Source: Acidobacteriota bacterium
GTDB lineage: Bacteria; Acidobacteriota; Terriglobia; Acidiferrales; UBA7541
Direction of reading: 5' to 3'
NCBI GenBank assembly: GCA_013289665.1
Contig: JABCZN010000009.1
Coordinates: forward strand, 62,001-126,000
Length of the DNA: 64,000 nt
The translations under genes and the position numbers were made by a program. This document shows positions 28,752 through 37,839 of this stretch, piece by piece. Numbering within the stretch: the first letter of the stretch is position 1; every line of letters starts with the position of its first letter. The notes below the pieces were generated by a model. The model worked only from the letters and a program-made list of their open reading frames with translations, did not search any database and was not told the origin of the DNA.

Positions 28752-29456
28752 GAAATGTCGGCGCGAACGCTTGGAAAGAGTTCTGCCGGAAAGACTCTGA
28801 GCAAGCGGGACGCACATGCAGGACTAGATTAGATACCACAGGTGCGGGAGCATCGCAATGTTGGCGTGGGGCGGTTGTGGAAGAAATGGAGTGGGGATGG
28901 CGGCGGGGGCGCGGCTCAAACGCAATTCTAAAAGCGGGAAAACCCTCAAGTATTACTTTCAATGTCGGCGAGCCGACATTTTTGGAGATGTGGCCTTCCT
29001 TGAAGCTCAGGCCGTGAAGACCTGAGTGCTGCTGATGGGCGAGGGAAGGGTCTTGCCGGTGCGGTAGAAACCCTCACCCCTGAAGGGGTGACCTACCGAA
29101 CTGCACCGACACTCTGGCGTGGACCGTGAGTTCGGGAGCAGGGGCAGCAGCCTGAAAAGCGGCCGCTTCGCCGTTCGCAATGAAAAGGAGCGTGCTCATG
29201 GATCGGGCGGGATCTCAGGGCGAATATTGGGGTAGAAAGATTCTGTTAACCAGGAAAATCCCGGGATGAAATTATAGGACGCAGCGGCGCTGCGCTTCCC
29301 TTTTCGTGCAGGGCTTCCAGAGAATTCGGGCACGCGCAATGTCGGCCACAGGCGAGAAATAATGGATTGAGGTTCCCGGGGACGGGGAGTAGGTTTGGCG
29401 GAGATAGGCGGTCCAGGTTTTTGACGAAGTGGAAGGCCTGGAAGACGGAGATCCAT
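28752..29456. repeat. 705-base gap with reverse composite palindrome
   Basis: Bases 28945-28980 hold a reverse-oriented composite element (CTCAAGTATTACTTTC, then AATGTCGGCGAGCCGACATT, one base off the perfect palindrome). A second inverted repeat TCACCCCTGAAGGGGTGA lies near 29074-29091. The remainder has no convincing gene. Promoters for recO (minus) and the DUF3011 gene (plus) should be here but none is clear. Confidence 0.6.
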
Positions 29457-30381
29457 ATGCGAATTCTGAGGGTGCTGGTTGTGGTGTGTGTGTGGGCGGG
29501 AACGGCGAAGGCGCAGGTCCAATCGAGTGGGGGCAGGCAAGTTCCCTGCTCTTCCTGATGACGGACGGCGGCGATATTGCCCGGCGGACAGGCGAGCGGG
29601 CGTGGTGCTGGAAAAACAGACCAGCGGGGCCGCTTGCCAACAGGGACATTCATGGGGCTATGACGAACGCGGAATTTGGGTGGATCACAGCTGGCGGGCG
29701 TACTTCCGTGTGGAGTTCGAGAGGCCGGGAGAAAACCGGGGAGGCGAGTCGATTGTGCGCTGCTCGTCAGACGACGGAGGGCGGCACTACTGCGAAGCGG
29801 ACACGCGTGGGGACGTGGACCTGATTCGGCAGCACAGCGAGACGCCTTGCGAGGAAGGGATATCCTGGGGCTTCGACCAGCGAGGGATCTGGGTGGACCA
29901 TGGATGCCGGGCGGAGTTTGTGGCGCAGCCAAACGAGCGGCCGGAACATCCGAGAGGTCAGGGCGGACCTGCGCAGTCGCTTTATTGTGCTTCGGATGAC
30001 GGAAAAAGGAATTTCTGTCAGGCGGATGCGCGGGGCGGAGTGCAGATGGTGAAGCAGCGCAGCGGGACGGCATGCCAGGGGGGATATTCATGGGGAGCCA
30101 GTGAGAGCGGGATCTGGGTGGACCATGGGTGCGGGGCGGATTTTGTGGCGACGGGTCGCTACGAAGGGCATGGAGAAGAGCGCCGTCCGGGAAGGGCCTG
30201 CAACCGTTCGATTGGACAAGAGAGGGCGGATGAACTGGAGCGGCAATGCCAGCAGGTTGTCCCGGGGAGCCGCGCGAGCTGCAACGATGAGAACTCCTGC
30301 CGGATGATTACCGATGAGATCCGTCGTGGTTGCCAGTTGCTCGGGGGGGATGGGCCACGGTTTTGCGAGGAGTATCGGTAG
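29457..30381 (+). pseudogene. secreted DUF3011-repeat protein with a one-base frameshift
   Basis: ATG 29457, preceded by GGAG, opens a signal peptide (RILRVLVVVCVWAGTAKAQ) that runs to CSS and a TGA at 29556. In the +1 frame the chain continues directly as DDGRRRYCPADRRAGVVLEK and runs to 30381. Removing the T at 29556 joins CSS to DDG, which matches CSSDDGGRHYC and CASDDGKRNFC in the second and third repeats of the same protein. The restored protein has three DUF3011 repeats ending in GIWVDHxCxAEF, and a Cys-rich tail. It may be a recent mutation, an assembly error or recoding. Confidence 0.75.
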
Positions 30382-30664
30382 GAATGTCGGCACGCCGACA
30401 TTGAAAGTAATACTTTAAGGTTGCGGGAATTGCGGCCATTTTCTTCTCCCGATTGTTCCGCGCCTCCGTCGCTCGTGAGGAGCTTCGGTGCGGCCAACTC
30501 CTGCGGTTGGCGAATGGGAATTTTTTTGACTGCGGAGGCGGAGCCTTCGCTTTTGCGGTCATTACACCGAGTCTCATTTTTGATTTTGGTTTGGATCCTT
30601 ACGCCGCAAAAGCGGCAGCTTCGCTGCTGCACCGAAAAGGGGCGCGGCGCGATACACTGGCTGA
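30382..30664. repeat. composite palindrome plus paired-hairpin element
   Basis: AATGTCGGCACGCCGACATT (30383-30402, one mismatch to a perfect palindrome) is followed by GAAAGTAATACTTTAAGG (30403-30420). A paired-hairpin element occupies 30532-30634 (GCGGAGGCGGAGCCTTCGCTTTTGCGG facing GCCGCAAAAGCGGCAGCTTCGCTGCTG in part), like the one at 21239. Confidence 0.6.
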
Positions 30665-31318
30665 ATGATTCCGCTGAAGGATATTAATCCGACCCGAACT
30701 TTTCCTTTTGTCAATGTGATGCTGATTTCGGCGAACGTGCTGGTGTTTTTCTATCAAATCACGTTGCCGCCTCACGCGGCCAAGGCGTTCCTGCTGGCCA
30801 ATGCCACTGTACCGGCGCGGTTGCCGGCGTTTCTGGCCGGGCATGCGCCGGCCAGCGTAGCGCTGTTTCCTTTATTCAGCAGCATGTTTCTGCATGGCGG
30901 ATTGATGCACCTGCTGGGGAATATGCTGTTCCTCTATATATTCGGGGACAACGTGGAGGACGCCTTCGGGCATATCGGGTATTTGTTCTTCTATCTATTG
31001 TGTGGGATTGGGTCGGGCTTGATTCATGTGCTGTTCAACTGGGGTTCGGGGATCCCGGCTTTGGGGGCTAGCGGGGCGATCAGCGGGGTAATGGGGGCGT
31101 ACGCGGTGATGTTCCCGAGGCACCAGATTTTGACGTTCTTTTTTATTTTTCTGATTCCGGTGCCGGCGATTTTGATTCTGGGGTACTGGTTTGTGTTGCA
31201 GTTTGTGGCGGGGATCAATGGATTGGGGATGGCGACGGCCGGGGGAGTGGCCTGGTGGGCGCATATCGGGGGTTTCTTGATGGGAGTGGTGATTGCATGG
31301 GCAACGAAGAAGAGGTAG
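30665..31318 (+). CDS. rhomboid family intramembrane serine protease
   Basis: A 217-residue polytopic protein with about six helices. The catalytic dyad is Ser in GASGAISG and His in WWAHIGGF. The family's HxxxxHxxxN segment is present as FLHGGLMHLLGNM. Rhomboids cleave membrane proteins within or near their transmembrane segments. The N-terminus (MIPLKDINPTRTFPFVN) is typical of the short bacterial subfamily. Substrate unknown; monocistronic. Confidence 0.93.
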   Translation: MIPLKDINPTRTFPFVNVMLISANVLVFFYQITLPPHAAKAFLLANATVPARLPAFLAGHAPASVALFPLFSSMFLHGGLMHLLGNMLFLYIFGDNVEDAFGHIGYLFFYLLCGIGSGLIHVLFNWGSGIPALGASGAISGVMGAYAVMFPRHQILTFFFIFLIPVPAILILGYWFVLQFVAGINGLGMATAGGVAWWAHIGGFLMGVVIAWATKKR

Positions 31319-31396
31319 GAGGAGAAAGGCAAGATTTAAGGGAGAGTTCGCAGCGGGGACCCAGAAGACCGAGAGTTTAAGCAACAGAGATCAGGG

Positions 31397-31413
31397 TTCA
31401 AGTGTTACTTGAA
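31397..31413. repeat. 17-base palindrome TTCAAGT-GTT-ACTTGAA at a stop codon
   Basis: A perfect inverted repeat covering the last codons and the stop (TGA) of the dehydrogenase gene read on the minus strand. Confidence 0.55.
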
Positions 31414-32498
31414 CGTTTGGAGATTTGGTTGAGGAGGTAGTCGGAGACTTCGCTTGTTGTTCTGGAGCCGCCGAGGTCGCGGGTGGTGATGTTGTCGTCG
31501 AGGGCGGATTTTACGGATTGTTTTAGTTGCTGAGCTTCGTCGTTCCAGCCCAGAAATTCCATCAACAAGCCAGCGGTTAGAACGGAGCCGAAGGGGTTGG
31601 CAATCCCCTTTCCGGCGATGTTGGGGGCAGAACCGTGGACCGGTTCAAAGAGCGAGGTGCGGCCGGGATGGATGTTGGCGGAGGGAGCGAGGCCGAGGCC
31701 ACCGGCGAGTTGCGCGGCAAGGTCGCTGATGATGTCGCCGAAGAGATTGTTGGTGACGATGACGTCGAACTGGCGGGGGTCGCGGACGAGTTCCATGGCG
31801 AGAGTGTCTATGTAGAGGTGGCGGGAGTCGATGTCGGGATATTCGGCGCGGACGGATTTGAAGACGCGCTGCCAGAGGTCACCGGCGTAGGTCATAGCGT
31901 TGGATTTGTCGGACATGCAGAGGCGCTTGAGCTTGTGGGCTTGGGCGTAGTCGAAGGCGTGGCGGATGATACGTTCGACGCCCTTGCGGGAGTTGACGTC
32001 TTCCTGGACGGCGATTTCGTCAGGGGTGTCTTTCTTGAAGAAACCGCCCATACCGACGTAGAGGCCTTCGGTGTTTTCGCGGAAGACGATCAGGCGGATG
32101 TCGTTGGTCGTGATGTCGCGGAGCGGGGTGTAGCGAGGGTGGAGGAGTTCTGTGGGGCGGGCGTTGACGAAGAGATCGAGCTGGAAACGGAGGCCGAGGA
32201 GGATGTCGGCGGCGTGCTGGTTGGATGGGACGCGAGGATCGCCTAGGGCCCCGAAAAGAATGGCGTCGAATTCATCGCGCAGGATTCGGACGGCGCCGGG
32301 GGGAAGAGTGATGTTTTCACGCAGGAATTTGTCGGCGCCCCAATCGAAGTGGACGAATTCGATGGGGCGATTGTGTTTCGTGGCGGCGGCCTGGATGGCT
32401 TTGACGGCGACGGGAGTGACTTCCATGCCGATGCCGTCACCGGGGATGACGGCGATGCGGGCGCAGGGACCGCCGTTGCGGAGGGGAATATTGGGCAC
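31398..32498 (-). CDS. isocitrate/isopropylmalate-family beta-decarboxylating dehydrogenase
   Basis: A 366-residue enzyme of the LeuB/Icd superfamily: IAVIPGDGIGMEV at the N-terminus, the RENTEGLYVGMGG loop, catalytic-site segment VTNNLFGDIISDLAAQLAGGLGLAPSANI and EPVHGSAPNIAGKGIANP near the NAD site. Most likely it is 3-isopropylmalate dehydrogenase (leucine biosynthesis) or a related 2-hydroxyacid enzyme such as tartrate dehydrogenase. No leucine genes are adjacent, so the specific reaction is left open. A separate NADP isocitrate dehydrogenase gene lies at 49.8 kb. Confidence 0.88.
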   Translation of the reverse strand: MPNIPLRNGGPCARIAVIPGDGIGMEVTPVAVKAIQAAATKHNRPIEFVHFDWGADKFLRENITLPPGAVRILRDEFDAILFGALGDPRVPSNQHAADILLGLRFQLDLFVNARPTELLHPRYTPLRDITTNDIRLIVFRENTEGLYVGMGGFFKKDTPDEIAVQEDVNSRKGVERIIRHAFDYAQAHKLKRLCMSDKSNAMTYAGDLWQRVFKSVRAEYPDIDSRHLYIDTLAMELVRDPRQFDVIVTNNLFGDIISDLAAQLAGGLGLAPSANIHPGRTSLFEPVHGSAPNIAGKGIANPFGSVLTAGLLMEFLGWNDEAQQLKQSVKSALDDNITTRDLGGSRTTSEVSDYLLNQISKRSSNT

Positions 32499-32693
32499 GT
32501 GTGTGGCTCCGATGGAATTTTGGGCGAAGGTTACGTTAGCACAGGTTGAGAAGCGTTATCAGTAATCGGTAATCAGTAACAGGCTAACGGATAGCAGCGA
32601 TCAGAGAACAGGAGGCTGGAAGGTGGAGCGATCAGGGGTGGATTGACTCCGGCGAGAGAGTTGATTAGGCTCGCGCTACCTGAGGAGGGGACC

Positions 32694-33020
32694 ATGAGAA
32701 AGTTCGCGATTCCCGGAATGTTGATCGCAGTGGCGATGTTGAGCGTTGGGATTTGGGCGGCGGCGCAGGACAAGCCGGAGGTTGTGGAAGTGACGGGGAT
32801 TCTGGTGAAGGTGTCGGCGGTTGGGACGGACACGACGGGATGGGAGATTCACCTTCCAAATGAAATGAACATTGGCGGAAAGATGACGAAGGCGGTCGAG
32901 GTGGACGGGGATCCGCACAAGTTTCAGAAGCTGGAGAATTTGCGGATCACGGTGAAGGGTTACTTGATGCGGCCGTCGGAGAATCGGATTGTGATCAAGG
33001 TGCAGAAGATTAAGGAGTGA
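32694..33020 (+). CDS. small exported protein of unknown function
   Basis: A 108-residue protein with a signal peptide (FAIPGMLIAVAMLSVGIWAAA) and a short beta-rich body (VVEVTGILVKVSA, NLRITVKGYL and RIVIKVQKIK), suggesting a small OB- or beta-sandwich fold. The ATG follows a strong GAGGAGGGG. I do not recognise the family. Downstream starts a block of dispersed repeats. Confidence 0.65.
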   Translation: MRKFAIPGMLIAVAMLSVGIWAAAQDKPEVVEVTGILVKVSAVGTDTTGWEIHLPNEMNIGGKMTKAVEVDGDPHKFQKLENLRITVKGYLMRPSENRIVIKVQKIKE

Positions 33021-33216
33021 GGGACCAAAGAGTGGGCCAGTGGCATGCGACCAGCGGCCAGTGAGGAGAGGAGATTTAACACAGAAGACACTCGGGAAGA
33101 GCACGGAGGGCGCGGAGAATAGACGCCCGAAAGGGCCGGGCGACCAGCGCCCGGCCGACCTGAATGTCAATTGTTCGCTTTTTTCATCGTGACGGCGCAT
33201 TCCGCGGAATCACCCT
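33021..33216. repeat. dispersed repeat block
   Basis: It contains a GGCCAGTGGCATGCGACCAG module (also near 43147 and 58245), a TTTAACACAGAAGACACTCGG tract of the 'CGCAGAG' family (33075-33115) and an inverted repeat CCGGGCGACCAGCGCCCGG near 33138. No gene. Confidence 0.6.
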
Positions 33217-34158
33217 TTAGCACGAGACGGGCGCGTTCGTGGGTCCGGGACGGCTTGAGGGAAGGTAATTGAAATGCGCCACACCTTCCTCATCAAGATA
33301 TGAAGTCCCGCTGTGGGCGTAGGGCTTCCCTTCCAGGGAGTCCATTTCTACATCGCGCACCAAAACAAAAATCCTTTCGTGGAGTTCGGGAGGAGCGGCC
33401 ACGTTAACGGTGATGGTGCCTAATGGCTCGGGGCGGAACCGAATTTCGGGGATGGTCAGGTTCTGCTTTTTGGCGAGCGAGATTTTTCCGTACTCTCCGA
33501 CGCCTCTTCCCTTCGGAGTCGGGTGATAGTCGATGGCAGTAACATAGTAGGTTCCTTCGGGAAGGAACCTGATTTGAAACGAGCCGTCAGGATGGACCTT
33601 CTGACGACCGGCGATCAAGTTCTGGCGATGGCCCTTTGCATTGACTTCCCAAACGGTCAGATAGGCATTCGGTGATTCTGGTGGGGTGAGACTCACAACC
33701 TTGCCTCGCAGCGTGGCTCCCTGCGAAGCGAGGCTGGGGTGCATCATCAAGCGGAATTTTTCGTCGAAGGGGATGAGATCATCTTCGGTTGGCGACTCTC
33801 CTCGGGCATAGCGAATATCCGCCCCAGCCTCTCCGGGAGAAATAGGCCGGCAGGATCCGATGAAGATTTTGCCGCTTTTGTCCTGGAAACCGTAAATGAA
33901 GAATATCATGCCGTTGTGCGGCTGACCAAAACCACAGTCGGAGTAGGCATACCGCTCTATGACCTCAATCGAATCGCTATCAAGGCCCTTGTAGGCTGCC
34001 GGCACCTTGAACATGATGATGACGTCTTCGCCTTCCGTTCTCGCGCTGGCCACTTCTCCTTCGAAAACAACCGCTGCCTCCGCATAAGCCAATGCCGCAT
34101 CTTCCCTCTGGTTATCGCCGCGCGGTAGGCACACGCAAGGGTTCGCGCGATCCGGCAA
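33217..34158 (-). CDS. secreted protein with carboxypeptidase-regulatory-like domain; 5' end unclear
   Basis: At least 313 residues. The N-terminal part (CVCLPRGDNQREDAALAYAEAAVVFEGEVAS) resembles secreted proteins with a tissue-inhibitor-like beta barrel. The C-terminal part (GATLRGKVVSLTP, then GSFQIRFLPEGTYYVTAIDY) resembles a carboxypeptidase-regulatory sandwich. Upstream of the listed TTG the same frame encodes a hydrophobic signal-like stretch (TVLALIACFGSTIIFLPD) but reaches a TAA without any ATG, GTG or TTG. The true start may be non-canonical or lost by mutation. Confidence 0.6.
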   Translation of the reverse strand: MPDRANPCVCLPRGDNQREDAALAYAEAAVVFEGEVASARTEGEDVIIMFKVPAAYKGLDSDSIEVIERYAYSDCGFGQPHNGMIFFIYGFQDKSGKIFIGSCRPISPGEAGADIRYARGESPTEDDLIPFDEKFRLMMHPSLASQGATLRGKVVSLTPPESPNAYLTVWEVNAKGHRQNLIAGRQKVHPDGSFQIRFLPEGTYYVTAIDYHPTPKGRGVGEYGKISLAKKQNLTIPEIRFRPEPLGTITVNVAAPPELHERIFVLVRDVEMDSLEGKPYAHSGTSYLDEEGVAHFNYLPSSRPGPTNAPVSC

Positions 34159-34303
34159 GAAGATGATGGTAGATCCGAAACAGGCGATCAGAGCAAGGAC
34201 TGTTTTCTGATGCGTGGTGGTGGCTTATCGTACCAGCGAGTTGTGATGACAGATTTGTTTTTCGCGTTGTTCAGCGGCCAAGACGGATGTCGCGAATTTG
34301 AGC

Positions 34304-35260
34304 TCAGGAGGAGCGGGCGGATTCGGTTAGGAAGAGGCCAAGAAGGGCTAGGGCGGCGCCGAAGAGTTCGGACCAGGAGCCACGTTCATTGAGAAAGAGG
34401 ATGCCGAGGATGGTGGCGGAGACGGGGAGGAGGTAGGAGAAGGCGCTGAGTTGGGAGGCTTCGAGGTAGCGGAGGAGCCAGAAGTAGAAGAGGTAGGCGA
34501 GAGTGGAGCTGAAGATGGCCGTGAAGGCGAGGCAGACCCAGGCGGTCCAGGGGATGGATTGCCAGTTGGAGAGAGGCCCGAGGGCGAAGGCTCGATTGAT
34601 GGCGATGGGAAGAATGATCAAGCCGCCGAAAAGATAGTTCCAGGTGGTCATGGTGAGGGCGTCGTAGTTCCCTGCCACGCGCTTGCCGAGGACGACATAG
34701 AGGGCGAAGGCGAGCGAGCCGCATAGGGTGATGAAGTCGCCCGTGAGCGTGGGCGAGTGGCGGGAGACGCCGCCGGAGCCGGAGGCGAGGATAGCCACGC
34801 CGATGAACGAGACGGCCATACCGAGGGCTTTGCCGAGGGTGAGTTTTTCGAGGCGGAAGAGGACGGCGAGGACGAGGGCGTAAATTGGCCCCATGCCGAG
34901 GATGAGAGAAGAGTGGGCGATGCTCGTGTAACGAAGACCTACCGTGAAGCACATCTGATTTAGACCGATACAGAAAAAACCGAGATACGCGAAGGTGAAG
35001 AGGTCGCGGAGCGTGCGCGGCTGCTTGTGGGCTCTGAGATCGGCGGAGAAGGCGGGGAGGCGCGCCGCGATTGGGTAGATGGCGAGCATGAAGAGGGAGG
35101 CGGCGACTACGCGGAATGAGGCGAGAGTAAGCGGCTGGAGATAGCGGAGAGCGAACTTGACGGCCAGATAGTTGACGGCCCAGATGGCCATGATGAGGGT
35201 GATAGAGGCGACGAGGATGGAGCGGGAGGGACGGTGGCCGTCGGAGGGTTCTATGCGCAC
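34304..35260 (-). CDS. EamA-family (DMT superfamily) transporter
   Basis: A 318-residue protein with ten predicted helices arranged as two EamA repeats. The first begins IMAIWAVNYLAVKFALRYLQPLTLASFRV and the second LAFALYVVLGKRVAGNYDALTMTTWNYLFGG, ending in LLPVSATILGILFLNERGSWSELFGAALALLGLFL. Such proteins export or import metabolites and amino acids. Substrate unknown. It is upstream, in the same direction, of the enolase-superfamily/GNAT pair. Confidence 0.9.
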   Translation of the reverse strand: MRIEPSDGHRPSRSILVASITLIMAIWAVNYLAVKFALRYLQPLTLASFRVVAASLFMLAIYPIAARLPAFSADLRAHKQPRTLRDLFTFAYLGFFCIGLNQMCFTVGLRYTSIAHSSLILGMGPIYALVLAVLFRLEKLTLGKALGMAVSFIGVAILASGSGGVSRHSPTLTGDFITLCGSLAFALYVVLGKRVAGNYDALTMTTWNYLFGGLIILPIAINRAFALGPLSNWQSIPWTAWVCLAFTAIFSSTLAYLFYFWLLRYLEASQLSAFSYLLPVSATILGILFLNERGSWSELFGAALALLGLFLTESARSS

Positions 35261-35576
35261 GGGCGTGGGCGGAGCGCGGACATTTTTTGGATTATATGCG
35301 AGAAAGAGAGACGGATGGATAGCAGATATGAGCGATCGCAGGAGGCGAAGAGCGCGGGTTCAATCTGTATCGGCAAGATCTTCGAGGCGAGTGTCGGGCA
35401 GATCCAGTCGAATGCGAAACTTCCGCTTAATAAAGCGGGTGGGCAAGCCGGACGTCGGTCCCACCGCAAAGATTTGCGTAATCGCGTTGGCGTTGAGTCT
35501 TGGCTTCATCGCGCCGGATGCGAGAGACGGGCTGAAACCACAGGCTGTAGTCGACGACAGGGCTGGGCAAAAAAAA
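35261..35576. other. gap with a dispersed repeat and a possible small frame
   Basis: Near 35318-35360 is a GATAGCAGATATGAGCGATCGCAGGAGGCGAAGAGCG repeat module shared in part with 36737-36775 and 59365-59378. Then a plus-strand frame starting MRNFRLIKR has one hydrophobic segment (CVIALALSLGFIAPD), but it runs on into the antisense of the next gene, so I do not call it. Confidence 0.35.
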
Positions 35577-36683
35577 TCAGGTGAGATGGAGTTTGCGGGT
35601 GGTCAGGGTGTCGATGCGTTTCAGGTTGGGGAGGAAGCCTATGCCGGGGGCGGTGGGGACGGTTATGGTGCCTTCGGGACTTACAGTTACTTCGGGGGTG
35701 ATGATGTCCTGGTGCCAGTAGCGGGCGCTGGCGGAGACGTCGCCGGGGAGCGAGAAGTTGGATTGGGTGGACATGGCGATGTTGTGGGCTCGGCCGACGC
35801 CGGATTCGAGCATGCCGCCGCACCAGACGGGGAGGGAATTTTTGGCGCAGAGATCGTGGATGCGTTTGGCCTGCAGGTGGCCGCCGACGCGTCCGAGCTT
35901 GACGTTGATGATTTTGCAGGCGCCGAGGGAGATGGCGGCTTCGGCTTGTTCATAGGTGTGGATGCACTCATCGAGGCAGACAGGGGTTTGCAGGTTTTTC
36001 TGGATGGCGACGTGGCCAAACAGGTCGTCCCAGCCAAGAGGCTGCTCGATCATCATTAGGTAGAAGGCGTCGAGCTGCTGGAGGAGATGGAGATCGTCCG
36101 CGCGATAGGCGGAGTTGGCGTCAACGGAAAGCTTGATGCGGGGGTAGAGATTGCGAATGTGCTGGACGGGGACGAGGTCCTTGCCGGGCTTGATTTTCAG
36201 CTTGATGCGCTGGTAGCCGGAGTCGAGTTCTTTTTTTACGGCGGCGGTGAGTTCTTCGACGGTTTCCTTTATGCCGATGGAGACACCGCAGGGGATTTCT
36301 TCGCGCGTGCCGCCAAGCAATTTCCAGAGAGGAAGATTTTTTACTTTGGCTTCGGCGTCCCACGCGGCGGTTTCGAGCGTGGCCTTGGCCATGGTGTGAC
36401 CGCGGACCTGTTCGAGGAGTGGCCAGATGTCGGAGGCGGAGTCGATGCTCTTCCCTTTCAGCATGGGCCAGAGATAGGTGGTGATGATGTGCCAGCAGGT
36501 CTGGGTGTCTTCAGGAGAGTAGAAGGGATTTTCGCCGGCCGTGCATTCACCCCAGCCGAAGGCGGAATCGAGATTGAGTTCGGCGAGGAGGATGCGGCGT
36601 TCGGTGACGCGGTCCATGCTCGTTTCGAAGGGAGTGAGGAGTTTCAGGTGGATTTCGCGGAGGGTGAGGGAGCGGATTTGCAT
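35577..36683 (-). CDS. menC: enolase-superfamily enzyme (o-succinylbenzoate synthase / N-succinylamino acid racemase type)
   Basis: A 368-residue protein of the muconate-lactonizing subgroup. Active-site lysines are in RIKLKIKPG and VKLGRVGG. The metal ligands are Asp (SVDANSAY), Glu (IEQPLGWDD) and Asp/Glu (CLDECIH). MenC makes o-succinylbenzoate in menaquinone synthesis, and close homologues racemise N-acyl amino acids. No other men gene is present. The neighbouring GNAT gene, read in the same direction, is the usual partner of the racemase form, so amino-acid racemisation is at least as likely as menaquinone synthesis. ATG 36683 is set by homology. Confidence 0.85.
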   Translation of the reverse strand: MQIRSLTLREIHLKLLTPFETSMDRVTERRILLAELNLDSAFGWGECTAGENPFYSPEDTQTCWHIITTYLWPMLKGKSIDSASDIWPLLEQVRGHTMAKATLETAAWDAEAKVKNLPLWKLLGGTREEIPCGVSIGIKETVEELTAAVKKELDSGYQRIKLKIKPGKDLVPVQHIRNLYPRIKLSVDANSAYRADDLHLLQQLDAFYLMMIEQPLGWDDLFGHVAIQKNLQTPVCLDECIHTYEQAEAAISLGACKIINVKLGRVGGHLQAKRIHDLCAKNSLPVWCGGMLESGVGRAHNIAMSTQSNFSLPGDVSASARYWHQDIITPEVTVSPEGTITVPTAPGIGFLPNLKRIDTLTTRKLHLT

Positions 36684-37007
36684 TAGGGAATTATTATGAC
36701 GCAATTCGTGAGGGTGGAGGAGCCTGAATTAGGGGATAACAGACAGCAGCGATCCGATAGCAGGAGGCGAAGAGAAGAGAGAACTTAACGTCCGACCAGA
36801 CCGGGGTAAACGCCGGACGCTCAGATCGGACAGAGGGGGCGCGGAGAAAAGTATTCCAACAACACAGCGAGCGATCGCTCGGCCACAAGGACGGAACGTC
36901 AGATTTCGCGAGTAGTCGAACTGGGTTCACTGATTTCGAGATTGGTTGGAGCGGGGAACGGGGCTAATGGCGCAAAAGCGGAAGCTGCGCTTCCGCACTC
37001 AAAAGGG
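36684..37007. repeat. dispersed repeat block
   Basis: GATAACAGACAGCAGCGATCC and GATAGCAGGAGGCGAAG modules (about 36737-36775), a CTTAACGTCCGACCAGACC tract that recurs near 47708, and a half paired-hairpin unit GCAAAAGCGGAAGCTGCGCTTCCGC (about 36972-36996). No gene. Confidence 0.55.
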
Positions 37008-37733
37008 CTAGAAATCCGACCAGGGTTGAAGGAGGTAGTCGGCGCCGGTGGGGGTGAAGCGGAGGGAGGTGGCAGCGTAGCGTTTGGAGAACCAGGATTG
37101 GAATTCGGAACGGATTCTGGATTGGATGGAGGCAGTTGAGGATTCGGTTGGATCGAGTTTGGGGATATGGATTGTGGCGGGGGCTTCGGTGGGATCGGGG
37201 GTGAGGTTGTTGATGGCGGAGACTACGAGGGGGGAGTCGAGGTGCCACTCGGCCAGGAGTCGGTCGGTCGGCAGGTTGCGATGGAGGGGGCTGGAGGTGA
37301 TGCCGTAGAAATTGGGGATGTAGGTGCGGACAATGGCGCCCAAGCGGTTCAGGTTGAAATGGGCGTTGCGGGTTTCGAGGGGGTCGAAGGTCCATTCGAT
37401 TCGGCGGATGTCGCGGCTGAGGGCTTCCTCGCGCTGGAAGAGTTTCAGGGCGCGGCCGATTTTGCGGTTGCGGTATTCGGCGAGGACGGCGGTCATGTGG
37501 GAGTGGAGGTAAGGCGCGTTGTCGTGGAAGCCGACGAGGGCCATGGTGAAGCCGACCATGACGGGGCCGTCGAAGGCGCCGAGGACTTGGCCTCCGGTTT
37601 GGCCGGCGACGACGAAGGTAGTGTAGGGTTCGGTCTCGAGGTCGGATTCGTTCCAGACGGCTTTTTGGATTTCGACGCAGCGGCGGAAGTCGGGGAGGGT
37701 GGTGCATTTGCGGATTTGGATTTGGGAGGTCAT
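37008..37733 (-). CDS. GNAT-superfamily acetyltransferase-like protein
   Basis: A 241-residue protein. It opens with IQIRKCTTLPDFRRCVEIQKAVWN and has the acetyl-CoA loop region AVLAEYRNRKIGRALKLFQREEAL, followed by a longer C-terminal domain that is typical of the predicted acetyltransferases found beside N-acylamino acid racemase genes. Here it is directly upstream of such a gene, in the same direction. The pair could handle N-acylated (D-)amino acids. The link is by gene association only. Confidence 0.8.
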   Translation of the reverse strand: MTSQIQIRKCTTLPDFRRCVEIQKAVWNESDLETEPYTTFVVAGQTGGQVLGAFDGPVMVGFTMALVGFHDNAPYLHSHMTAVLAEYRNRKIGRALKLFQREEALSRDIRRIEWTFDPLETRNAHFNLNRLGAIVRTYIPNFYGITSSPLHRNLPTDRLLAEWHLDSPLVVSAINNLTPDPTEAPATIHIPKLDPTESSTASIQSRIRSEFQSWFSKRYAATSLRFTPTGADYLLQPWSDF

Positions 37734-37839
37734 GACGAAGCTGGCAGTCGACAGTCGACAGCCAGGTCGGCGGAGAAGAGAAAGGGTTTAACACAGAGGG
37801 CACAGAGACAGGACACAGAGGTCGGAGAGAAGAGTGGCT

